Notes under the pieces: generated by a model
What the model was told of the DNA's origin: nothing
Seen by the model: the letters and a program-made list of their open reading frames with translations, nothing else
Databases searched by the model: none
Position numbers and translations under genes: made by a program
Assembly: GCF_000264455.2 (NCBI RefSeq)
Contig: NC_017956.1
Location: 913,501 to 977,500, forward strand
Source of the DNA: Tistrella mobilis KA081020-065
GTDB lineage: Bacteria > Pseudomonadota > Alphaproteobacteria > Tistrellales > Tistrellaceae
Length of the DNA stretch: 64,000 bases
Reading direction: 5' to 3'
Part shown: positions 18,852 through 26,468 of the stretch, in pieces
How the letters are laid out: each line of letters opens with the position of its first letter
Position numbering within the stretch: position 1 is the stretch's first letter

Positions 18852-19319
18852 ATGAAGAATTACGCCTCAGAGTTGCATGTGCGAGATAATCGCGGGCGTG
18901 TTCCCACCCATCTGTCTGAACGTCCGGCATCGATTGCCGGCCTTCTTCATGACATAGGGAAGTTCGACTCGGCTTTCCAGAGAGATTTGAGGCGACGTTT
19001 GATCGCCACCCAAAAGATTGCGCGTGTTTTGGGCGTTCCGATGCCGGATGTCGTGGACATGCTTGGCGTGGATAAGGACAGCCTGTTGCAGCGACGGGGA
19101 CCGCGCCACACCGTAGCGGCCAGGCGTCTCAAGGAAATGCTGGAGATCCTCCAGCGTGTCGAAGCCTGGGCCGGAGGCCCACGTGCCGCCCTTTCGTGGT
19201 ATCGCGCCTATCCCATTCCGGCTCTGGGAAATCGTACCGCCGAGTCTCTGGTCAAGACAGGCGGGGCGAGCGCCGTCCGCGACTATCTCGATCATGTCGC
19301 TCTGGGCGGTTATGCGTGA
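18852..19319 (+). CDS. Xre/MbcA/ParS-type antitoxin of a RES toxin pair
   Basis: 155 residues. The N-terminal part resembles the Xre helical DNA-binding domain; the C-terminal DUF2384 toxin-binding domain is recognised by ALSWYRAYPIPALGNRTAESLV and the terminal VRDYLDHVALGGYA. It neutralises the RES toxin encoded next, whose GTG start overlaps this stop by four bases (GTGA). The codons look less GC-biased than in the flanking genes, which suits an acquired cassette. Confidence 0.9.
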   Translation: MKNYASELHVRDNRGRVPTHLSERPASIAGLLHDIGKFDSAFQRDLRRRLIATQKIARVLGVPMPDVVDMLGVDKDSLLQRRGPRHTVAARRLKEMLEILQRVEAWAGGPRAALSWYRAYPIPALGNRTAESLVKTGGASAVRDYLDHVALGGYA

Positions 19320-19834
19320 GGTTCGCCGGCGTCTGCTATCGGGCTCACGATCCGAAATGGGCGTTCAGGCCACTTTCGGGTGACGGTGCGGCGGTTCGGG
19401 GCGGCCGGTTCAATCCGCCAGGCGTGCCCGCGCTCTACCTGTCGCTCAGGATCGAAACCACTCTCCTTGAAGTGTCCGCAGGCCTGCCTGAGCGGATGTC
19501 TCCGTGCACGTTGTGCGTTTACGACGTCGATTGTGAACCCGTCGTCGATCTGCGGACTGCAAAAGACTGGCAGAACGCCGGGATTGATTCGCAGGACATG
19601 GCGTGCGCGTGGCTCATGCTGGCTCTGGCCGGCAAAGAACCTCCGACCTGGAGACTGGCGCGGCGGCTGATCGGGGCCGGAGCTGCAGGCGTCCTGGTCC
19701 CGAGTTTCGCGACGGGTGCCGCTGCGGACGACCAGAACCTTGTTCTGTGGCGGTGGGGGGCCGATCTGCCGCATCGGGTCGTGGTGTACGACCCCGAAGG
19801 CCGTCTGCCCTCGGATCAATCCTCCTGGCCCTGA
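19316..19834 (+). CDS. RES-domain toxin
   Basis: A 172-residue RES-domain protein; characterised members degrade or ADP-ribosylate using NAD+ and so arrest growth. The three conserved polar positions that give the name are visible: Arg in CYRAHDP, Glu in ETTLLEVS and Ser in LVPSFATG, plus the GGRFNPPG motif near residue 30. GTG start within the antitoxin stop gives coupled translation. It is full length with no obvious damage, so this is a complete type II pair. Its last 19 bases overlap the convergent ubiX gene. Confidence 0.92.
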   Translation: MRFAGVCYRAHDPKWAFRPLSGDGAAVRGGRFNPPGVPALYLSLRIETTLLEVSAGLPERMSPCTLCVYDVDCEPVVDLRTAKDWQNAGIDSQDMACAWLMLALAGKEPPTWRLARRLIGAGAAGVLVPSFATGAAADDQNLVLWRWGADLPHRVVVYDPEGRLPSDQSSWP

Positions 19835-20469
19835 GGCGGCGTCTCCCCCCACCGCTTCAGCCCCGGCGTGTCGATGTCGAAGAGGTCCAGCACCCGGCCG
19901 AGGGTGTGGTCGATCATCGCCTGCAGGCTGTCGGGCTTTGCATAGAAGGCCGGGACCGGCGGGGCGATGATGGCGCCGGCTTCCGCGGCCTGGGTCATGG
20001 CGCGCAGATGGCCCAGATGCAGCGGGGTTTCGCGGACCATCAGCACCAGCCGGCGGCGTTCCTTCAGCACCACATCGGCGGCACGGGTCAGCAGGCCGGT
20101 GGTGTTGCCATAGGCGATTTCCGACAGGCTGCGGATCGAGCAGGGGGCGACCACCATGCCCAGCGTGCGGAACGAGCCGCTGGAGATCGCAGCACCCACA
20201 TCGCGCGGATCATGGACCGTGTGGGCCAGGGCCTTCACCTCGGCGATGCGCAGAGCGGTTTCATAGGCGACCGTCATCTCGGCCGCCTTGCTCATCACCA
20301 GATGGCTCTCGATCCCGGCCGATTTCAGCAACTGCAACAGGCGGATACCGTAGACGACGCCCGAGGCGCCCGAGATGCCGACGATCAGACGGCGGGGCCC
20401 GGGGCGGCCCATGCCATTCATTGCCGTCATCGAACCGTCATCGGGGGGGTTGAAGCCGTCCGTCGTCAT
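19816..20469 (-). CDS. ubiX: Flavin prenyltransferase
   Basis: Makes prenylated FMN, the cofactor of the UbiD decarboxylase in ubiquinone synthesis. Recognised by LIVGISGASGVVYGIRLLQL near the N terminus, SSGSFRTLGMVVAPCSI (FMN contact) and LVLMVRETPLHLGHLRAM. The start is uncertain: the ATG at 20469 has GTGGA close upstream, while ATG 20430 gives a shorter protein that still contains the whole domain. No ubiD is adjacent; the other ubiquinone gene here is COQ9. Confidence 0.93.
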   Translation of the reverse strand: MTTDGFNPPDDGSMTAMNGMGRPGPRRLIVGISGASGVVYGIRLLQLLKSAGIESHLVMSKAAEMTVAYETALRIAEVKALAHTVHDPRDVGAAISSGSFRTLGMVVAPCSIRSLSEIAYGNTTGLLTRAADVVLKERRRLVLMVRETPLHLGHLRAMTQAAEAGAIIAPPVPAFYAKPDSLQAMIDHTLGRVLDLFDIDTPGLKRWGETPPQGQED

Positions 20470-20575
20470 ATCCACGTAACTTTCTGAGGGGTCGCCCTGT
20501 GTAAGGGATCGGGCCGTGCCACGGGACGTGGCCGCCTGTCCCGGTCCAAGATGGTATTGCGCAACGGAGGTGTCC

Positions 20576-20743
20576 ATGAGCGTTCAGGCGCGTGTCGAAG
20601 CCTTGAAGCAGAAGCATGCCGCTCTCGACGAGGCGTTGCACAGTGAATACATCCGCCCGAAGCCCGACGACCACGCGATCGCCGAGCTGAAGCGCAGCAA
20701 GCTGAAAGTCAAGGAAGAGATCTCGCGGCTGGAGATCAACTGA
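20576..20743 (+). CDS. YdcH-family protein (DUF465)
   Basis: A 55-residue helical-hairpin protein: RVEALKQKHAALDEALHSEY, a short IRPKPDDHAI turn, then LKRSKLKVKEEISRLE. These small coiled-coil proteins are common in proteobacteria and their role is unknown. CGGAGG lies seven bases before the ATG. It is divergent from ubiX and convergent with the acyl-CoA synthetase gene. Confidence 0.9.
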   Translation: MSVQARVEALKQKHAALDEALHSEYIRPKPDDHAIAELKRSKLKVKEEISRLEIN

Positions 20744-20864
20744 CCGGTAGACCTGCCTGTCCGAGGCCGTAGTGCCCGCCGGCGGGATGCCGGCCTGCAC
20801 TGCGGCAATCAGGCCGCGGCCGCCCAGCGCCGATACGGCCGATGAAGACCCCCGCGATCCCGCG

Positions 20865-20900
20865 AAACCCCTGCCGCCCGGATAGGACGGCAGGGGTTTT
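20865..20900. terminator. Bidirectional terminator
   Basis: A 9-bp stem (CCCCTGCCG/CGGCAGGGG) flanked by AAA and TTTT, 11-base loop, lying between two convergent genes; it should work in both directions. Confidence 0.88.
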
Positions 20901-20927
20901 CGTATGTCCGGGCCGGCTGTCGGCGCC

Positions 20928-22565
20928 TTACAGCCCTCGCGCGCGTTCGCGCAGCACGAATTTCTGCACCTTGCCGGTCGAGGTCTTGGGCAGGTCGGTG
21001 AAGACGAAGGTCTTGGGCAGCTTGAAGCGGGCCAGGTGCTTTGCACAGTGCTCGCGGATCTCGGTCTCGGTGACCGTGGAGCCCGGCTTCAGGGTGATGA
21101 AGGCGCAGGGCGTCTCGCCCCATTTCTCGTCGGGCCGGGCCACGACCGCGGCTTCCATCACCGCCGGATGGCTGTAGAGCACCTCTTCCACCTCGATCGA
21201 GGAGATGTTCTCGCCGCCAGAGATGATGATGTCCTTCGAGCGGTCCTTGAGTTCGATATAGCCGTCGGGGTGCATCACCCCCAGATCGCCGGAATGGAAC
21301 CAGCCGCCGGCGAAAGCCTTGTCGGTGGCCGACTTGTTCTTGAGGTAGCCCTTCATGGTGATGTTGCCGCGCATCATCACCTCGCCCATCGTCTGCCCGT
21401 CGGCCGGTACCGGTTCCAGCGTTTCCGGATCGGCGACCGTCAGCCCCTGCTGCAGGGCGTAGCGCACGCCCTGGCGGGCCTTGATCCGGGCGCGTTCCTC
21501 CAGCGGCTTCGCATCCCATTCGGGCTTCCATTCGCAGACCACCACCGGGCCGTAGACCTCGGTCAGGCCATAGACATGGGTGATCTCGAAGCCCATCGCC
21601 TCCATGCCCGCGATCACCGACGAAGGCGGGGCGGAGGCCGCGGTCATCATCTGGATCTTGTGGTCGAAATTCCGCTTCACCTCGGCGGGCGCATTGACCA
21701 GCAGCCCGAGCACGGTGGGCGCGCCGCAGAGATGGGTGACGCCATGGGTCTCGATCGCATCGAAGATCGCCTTGGCTTCAACCCGGCGCAGGCAGACCTG
21801 GGTGCCGGCGGCGGCGACCATGGTGTAGGGGAAGCACCAGCCCGAGCAGTGGAACATCGGCAGGGTCCAGAGATAGACCGAACCCTTGGGCAGATCCCAG
21901 GTCAGGATGTTGTTGACCCCGTTCATCCAGGCGCCGCGATGGCTGTAGACCACGCCCTTGGGATCGCCCGTGGTGCCCGAGGTGTAGCCCAGCGAAATCG
22001 ACTGCCATTCGTCGGCCGGCATCTCCCAGGCATAGTCGGGGTCGCCTTCAGCCAGCAGCGCCTCGTATTCGATCTCACCCAGGAAATCGCCATGGGTGAT
22101 CGCCGGGTCGTCGATGTCGATCACCAGTGGCTTGTCGTCCAGAAGCTCCAGCGTGGCTTTGATCACGCCGCTGAATTCACGGTCGGTGAACAGGACCTTG
22201 GTTTCGGCATGCTTCAGGATGAAGGCGAGTGCCTCCGGATCGAGCCGGATGTTCAGCTCGTTCAGCACCGCCCCGGTCATCGGCACGCCGTAATGGGCTT
22301 CCAGCATGGCGGGGGTGTTGGGCGCCATGATCGAGACCGTGTCGCCATAGCCGATACCGCGCGCCGCCAGCGCCGAGGCCAGGCGCCGGCAGCGGGCATA
22401 GAGTTCGCGATAGGTCCAGCGCTGATCGCCATGGATCACCGCCACCCGGTCGGGATGGACGTCGGCCGTGCGCTCCAGCAGCGAGAGCGGGGTCAGCGGC
22501 TGATAGTTCGCCGGGTTGCGATCGAGGTTGGTGTCGTATTTCGACGGGGTGCTCTCGGCCGACAT
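20928..22565 (-). CDS. AMP-forming acyl-CoA synthetase
   Basis: 545 residues of the ANL superfamily, resembling medium/long-chain acyl-CoA ligases and the methylmercaptopropionate-CoA ligase group. SLGYTSGTTGDPKGVVYSH (near 190-205) is the phosphate-binding loop, HVYGLTEVYGP the adenine motif, WFHSGDLGVMHPDGYIELKDR the hinge region, and PKTSTGKVQKFVLR holds the C-terminal catalytic lysine. The acyl chain cannot be specified from sequence. It lies 91 bases downstream of the acetyl-CoA synthetase-like gene in the same direction, with a weak hairpin between them. Confidence 0.92.
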   Translation of the reverse strand: MSAESTPSKYDTNLDRNPANYQPLTPLSLLERTADVHPDRVAVIHGDQRWTYRELYARCRRLASALAARGIGYGDTVSIMAPNTPAMLEAHYGVPMTGAVLNELNIRLDPEALAFILKHAETKVLFTDREFSGVIKATLELLDDKPLVIDIDDPAITHGDFLGEIEYEALLAEGDPDYAWEMPADEWQSISLGYTSGTTGDPKGVVYSHRGAWMNGVNNILTWDLPKGSVYLWTLPMFHCSGWCFPYTMVAAAGTQVCLRRVEAKAIFDAIETHGVTHLCGAPTVLGLLVNAPAEVKRNFDHKIQMMTAASAPPSSVIAGMEAMGFEITHVYGLTEVYGPVVVCEWKPEWDAKPLEERARIKARQGVRYALQQGLTVADPETLEPVPADGQTMGEVMMRGNITMKGYLKNKSATDKAFAGGWFHSGDLGVMHPDGYIELKDRSKDIIISGGENISSIEVEEVLYSHPAVMEAAVVARPDEKWGETPCAFITLKPGSTVTETEIREHCAKHLARFKLPKTFVFTDLPKTSTGKVQKFVLRERARGL

Positions 22566-22600
22566 GGGGCGGTCTCTCCGGATGGTCCTGAAAACCTGAA

Positions 22601-22629
22601 GGCGCGACCACCCGAAAGGCAGTCGCGCC
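22601..22629 (-). terminator. Possible weak terminator after the acetate-CoA ligase gene
   Basis: An 8-bp stem (GGCGCGAC/GTCGCGCC) with a 13-base loop; the following minus-strand bases are only partly T-rich, so termination may be incomplete. Confidence 0.4.
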
Positions 22630-22656
22630 CGGATCGCTATAATTCCGCAGAGCGGA

Positions 22657-24573
22657 TCATTCGTCGAGGGTCGAGGTGTCGCCCTCGGGCAGGCCCAGTT
22701 CGCGGGCCTTGAGCAGGCGCCGCATGATCTTGCCCGACCGGGTCTTGGGCAGCTTGTCGACGATCACCAGTTCCGAAGGCTGGGCGATCGGGCCCAGATC
22801 CTCGCGGACATGGGCGACCAGCTTCGCCACCAGGGCCTGATCGCCGGTCTCGCCGGCGCGCACCACTACGAAGGCCTTGATCTTCTCGCCCTTCAGATCA
22901 TCGGGCAGGCCGACGACGGCGGCCTCGGCGACAGCCGGATGGCCGACCAGAGAGCTTTCGACATCGGCGGTGCCGATGCGGTGGCCGGCGACATTGATCA
23001 CGTCGTCGGACCGGCCGAGCAGGGCGATATAGCCTTCGTCGTCCCGCACCGCCAGATCGCCGGTGACATAGCCGCCAAGACGCTCCGACCAATAGCTGGC
23101 ATAGCGCTTGGGATCGCCCCAGACCGTGCGCAGCATGTAGGGCAGGGGCTTCTCCACCACGAACAGCCCGCCCTGGCCGTTGGGAACGTCCGCCCCGGTC
23201 TCGGGGTCGACGATGCGGGCGAGCAGCGTGGGCATGGCGATGCCGGCGCGGCCCGGGCGGCTGGCCATGGCCGGGTAGGTGCCGAGCATCGGGCTCGCCA
23301 CCTCGGTCTGGAAGAAGTTGTCGACGCAATGCGCGAAGGGCTCGCCGTCATCCGACAGGATCTCGCGCTGCGCCCAGGACCAGGCCTCGGGGTTCAGCGG
23401 CTCACCCGCACAGGCCATGACCTTCAGGCTGCGGCGGGAGTACTTTTTCACGAAATCGCTGCCGAACCGCATCCACATCCGCACCGCCGTGGGTGCCGTG
23501 AACATCTCGGTCACGCCGAAGCGGTCGACCACGTCCCAGGTGACGCCGGCATCCGGGTAGTCGGGCGTGCCTTCGCGGATGATCTGATGGCAACCGACCA
23601 GCATCGGGCCATAGGCGATGTAGGAATGGCCGACGATCCAGCCGATATCCGACAGCGACCACCAGACCGAGTCCTGCGTCACGCCGAAGAAGGTGCGGAT
23701 CAGCGTGTCGCAGCCGACCATGTAGCCGCCATGGACATGGACCACGCCCTTGGGCGCACCGGTCGTGCCCGAGGTGTAGAGGATGAAGAGGGGATCCTCC
23801 GCCTCCATCTCCTCGGCCTCGATGAAATCGGGCTGATGAGCGATCAGGGCCGCGAAATCGACCTCGCCGGCCGAGGCCTCGCGACCCGTGCGCGAGAGCA
23901 CCACCACATGATCCAGCTTCGGCGCATCGTCGCCCGCAAGCGCGCGGTCGACGATGCCCTTCAGGTCGACGATCTTGCCCCGCCGCCAGGTGGCGTCGGA
24001 AACCAGCACCACTTTCGCGCCGCTGTCCTGGATGCGCTTCTTCAGCGCACCTTCGCCCATGCCGGCATAGACCATGGAATGCACCGCGCCGATGCGCGCG
24101 CAGGCATGCATCGAGAACACGCCTTCCGGGGTCAGCGGCATGTAGATGACCACCCGGTCGCCGCGGGCGACGCCCAGGCTTTTCAGCCCGTTGGCGATGC
24201 GGCAGACCTCGGCCAGCGCCTCGGCATAGGTGAAGCTGCGTTCCTCGCCGTTTTCCGAGACGAAGGTCATGGCATTCGCATCGCCGCGCCCCGCCTGCAC
24301 ATGGCGGTCCAGGCAGTTGATCGAGATGTTGGTGCGCCCACCGGTGAACCACTGATGGTCCGGCATCTCGAAGCGGCAGACCTCGTCCCAGGGCTTCGTC
24401 CAGGTCAGGCTCTCTGCCCGCTCCGCCCAATAGGCCAGCGGGTCGGCATTGGCGGCGGCGACATAGGCCTTGGGATCCTTGACCGTCGCGGCCTCGACGA
24501 CACGCGCCGGCGGATCGAAGCGTTCGGTGACGGTCAGCAGCGCGGCGATCTTGGCGGCGGCCTGATCGGACAT
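22657..24573 (-). CDS. Acetyl-CoA synthetase-like AMP-forming ligase
   Basis: 638 residues, the length of Acs/PrpE enzymes that activate acetate or propionate through an acyl-adenylate. The N-terminal ACS domain includes WFTGGRTNISINCLDRH; LFILYTSGTTGAPKGVVH (about 260-277) is the P-loop; WSLSDIGWIVGHSYIAYGP follows; PKTRSGKIMRRLLK carries Lys615, the residue acetylated by Pat in model Acs. The adenine motif reads FFQTEVASP where classic Acs has WWQTETG, so the substrate may not be acetate. AGGGGG precedes the ATG. Confidence 0.9.
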   Translation of the reverse strand: MSDQAAAKIAALLTVTERFDPPARVVEAATVKDPKAYVAAANADPLAYWAERAESLTWTKPWDEVCRFEMPDHQWFTGGRTNISINCLDRHVQAGRGDANAMTFVSENGEERSFTYAEALAEVCRIANGLKSLGVARGDRVVIYMPLTPEGVFSMHACARIGAVHSMVYAGMGEGALKKRIQDSGAKVVLVSDATWRRGKIVDLKGIVDRALAGDDAPKLDHVVVLSRTGREASAGEVDFAALIAHQPDFIEAEEMEAEDPLFILYTSGTTGAPKGVVHVHGGYMVGCDTLIRTFFGVTQDSVWWSLSDIGWIVGHSYIAYGPMLVGCHQIIREGTPDYPDAGVTWDVVDRFGVTEMFTAPTAVRMWMRFGSDFVKKYSRRSLKVMACAGEPLNPEAWSWAQREILSDDGEPFAHCVDNFFQTEVASPMLGTYPAMASRPGRAGIAMPTLLARIVDPETGADVPNGQGGLFVVEKPLPYMLRTVWGDPKRYASYWSERLGGYVTGDLAVRDDEGYIALLGRSDDVINVAGHRIGTADVESSLVGHPAVAEAAVVGLPDDLKGEKIKAFVVVRAGETGDQALVAKLVAHVREDLGPIAQPSELVIVDKLPKTRSGKIMRRLLKARELGLPEGDTSTLDE

Positions 24574-25117
24574 GGTCGTTTCCCCCTGGCTGCGGACGGC
24601 TTGCGCCTGGATGCAATAATTATCGGGATGCCCGGGCCATCGTCCGCGTAATTTCCCACCGGGTCCCGTTGAAAGAGTTGATCGGGTAAAACATGGTTCA
24701 AGTCAAGGGTGTGGACCCCCTCCGATGGTCGGGGGGCCGGCCGCCCCTGCAGACATGCGTCCGCAGGAGGGGCCGGATCACAGCATTCATACATCACATA
24801 TCTTGAAATTAAATTATAACGAATAAGCCAAAGAAAAAATCTACTTGCGTGTTCGCCCATAGAACGACATGATCATTCTGTCGCGGCCATCTCCTTCGTC
24901 CCCGCCGCGGCTCGTTTCCGGGAGTTAGCCGGCCGATCAGCGGTTGATCGGCCGGCCTTTTTTGTGTGATGCGGCGGGCCCCGAGGGCAAGTTCGGCTTT
25001 GCCTTGCCCGAAGATGGACGGGGGTATGGGATCGCGGCCGACATTGAGATGATGACGAAGCTTGCCTGCCGCGGCTAAATGCCGCGCAGTTTCATCTCTC
25101 GCGGAGCCTCCCGCCCC
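24574..25117. other. Long non-coding region with AT-rich island
   Basis: About 540 bases without a credible gene. An AT-rich patch at 24783-24845 contrasts with its surroundings and holds a perfect TATAAT on the minus strand (24818 down to 24813), facing the ligase gene, but without a clear -35 box. GC-rich imperfect inverted repeats lie at 24737-24776. A strong plus-strand terminator sits at 24928-24963 with no gene in front of it. Confidence 0.55.
24928..24963 (+). terminator. Strong terminator without an upstream gene
   Basis: A perfect 12-bp stem (GCCGGCCGATCA/TGATCGGCCGGC), 5-base loop, followed by C and six T residues. The nearest plus-strand gene starts after it, so it must end a leader transcript, a small RNA, or transcription entering from the acyl-CoA region. 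Confidence 0.85.
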
Positions 25118-26383
25118 ATGTCCGCCGCCTCTCCATTGCCGCGTCAGCCCGGTTTCGGCCTGGCTGCCTGGACCGTCGTGATCATCGGCTTCCTGTCTCT
25201 CGGCCTCGCCTTCTCGACCCGCGCGGCGCTGGGCCTCGCCATGCCGGTCTGGGAACAGGCGGAAGGCTGGAGCCGGACCGAGGTGTCCAATGCCGGCGCG
25301 CTCGCCCTGGTGGTCATGGCCCTGCTGGCGCCGACCGCCGGCCTTCTGACCGACAGCCATGGCCCCCGCCGCCTGCTGGGTGCCGGGCTGGTGATGGTGG
25401 CCGCCGCGGCCGGGCTGATCTCGCTGGCCGACGGGCCGGTGATGCTGATCCTGGCCTTTTCGGTGGTGGGCGGCATCGGCTTTGGCGCGGTGGCGACCCA
25501 TGTGGTGGCGACCGCCGTGGCGCTGATGGTGCCGGCCGCCCGTCGCGGCTTCGCCACCGGCATTGCGACCGCCGGCGCCACGGCCGGGCAGCTTGCCCTG
25601 GTGCCGATCCTGTCGGTCTGGATGACGGCGGATGACTGGCGCACCGGCTTCATCGGCCTCGCCCTTGCGGCCGGCGTGGCGGCCGTGGCCGCCCTCGTGC
25701 TGCTGCCCCGCGCCCGTGCCGCGGCGGCGGTCCCGGGGGGGGCGGCACCGGCTGCCGAGCCCATGGGCCGACGGATCGGCTTCCTGGCCACCAACCCGGT
25801 CTTTCACGCGCTGTTCTGGAGCTTTTTCATCTGCGGCATCACCACCTCGGGCGTGATCGAGGTGCATCTGATGCCCTATGCCGCGCTTTGCGGCTTTCCG
25901 CCGCTGCCCTCGGCCACGGCCTATGGCGTGCTTTGCGCGGTCAATCTGGGCGGCATGATCCTGGCGGGCCATCTGGGGGACCGGATCGATCGCGGCCGGC
26001 TGCTGGCGGTGATCTATGCCGGCCGGGCGGCGGCGCTGGTGCTGCTGGTATTCATCGGCGACGATTACGGCCTGCTGCTGATCTTCGCGGTGCTGTTCGG
26101 TCTGTTCGACTATTCGACCGTGGCCCCCACGGCCGGGCTGGTCGCCGACCGCCTGGGGCTGCACCGGATGGGGCTGGCCATGGGGCTGCTTTCGGCCGGC
26201 CATTCGCTCGGCGCCGCGCTCGGTGCCTGGGCGGGCGGGCGCATCTTCGCCGCAACCGGCGACTATGCCGGGCTCTGGTATGGGGCTGCCGCCCTGTCGG
26301 GTGTGGCTGTGCTGATCGTGCTCACCCTTGCGCGGCCACGCGGCCGGGATCTGCGCCCGGGGCGCGCGGCGCTGCCGGCCTGA
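25118..26383 (+). CDS. Major facilitator superfamily transporter
   Basis: A 421-residue inner-membrane protein with about twelve hydrophobic segments in two halves of six. The loop after segment 2 has TDSHGPRRLLG and the matching second-half loop has GHLGDRIDRGRLL, the duplicated MFS signature. ATG at 25118 is preferred to 25079 because GGAG lies upstream and the earlier one has no ribosome site. Substrate unknown; there are no pathway genes adjacent. Confidence 0.9.
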   Translation: MSAASPLPRQPGFGLAAWTVVIIGFLSLGLAFSTRAALGLAMPVWEQAEGWSRTEVSNAGALALVVMALLAPTAGLLTDSHGPRRLLGAGLVMVAAAAGLISLADGPVMLILAFSVVGGIGFGAVATHVVATAVALMVPAARRGFATGIATAGATAGQLALVPILSVWMTADDWRTGFIGLALAAGVAAVAALVLLPRARAAAAVPGGAAPAAEPMGRRIGFLATNPVFHALFWSFFICGITTSGVIEVHLMPYAALCGFPPLPSATAYGVLCAVNLGGMILAGHLGDRIDRGRLLAVIYAGRAAALVLLVFIGDDYGLLLIFAVLFGLFDYSTVAPTAGLVADRLGLHRMGLAMGLLSAGHSLGAALGAWAGGRIFAATGDYAGLWYGAAALSGVAVLIVLTLARPRGRDLRPGRAALPA

Positions 26384-26468
26384 CGCGTGGTCACCTGCCC
26401 TCGATTTCGTGTCACGCAGCTTCCCCGCCGCCCTGTCCGGCGACTATGCTGGGGCCGACGGGAACGCG

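Noticed and set aside
24534-24860. 108-codon minus-strand frame upstream of the acetate-CoA ligase
   Set aside because: Begins in the AT-rich island, has no ribosome site or recognisable feature and overlaps the ligase start in another frame.
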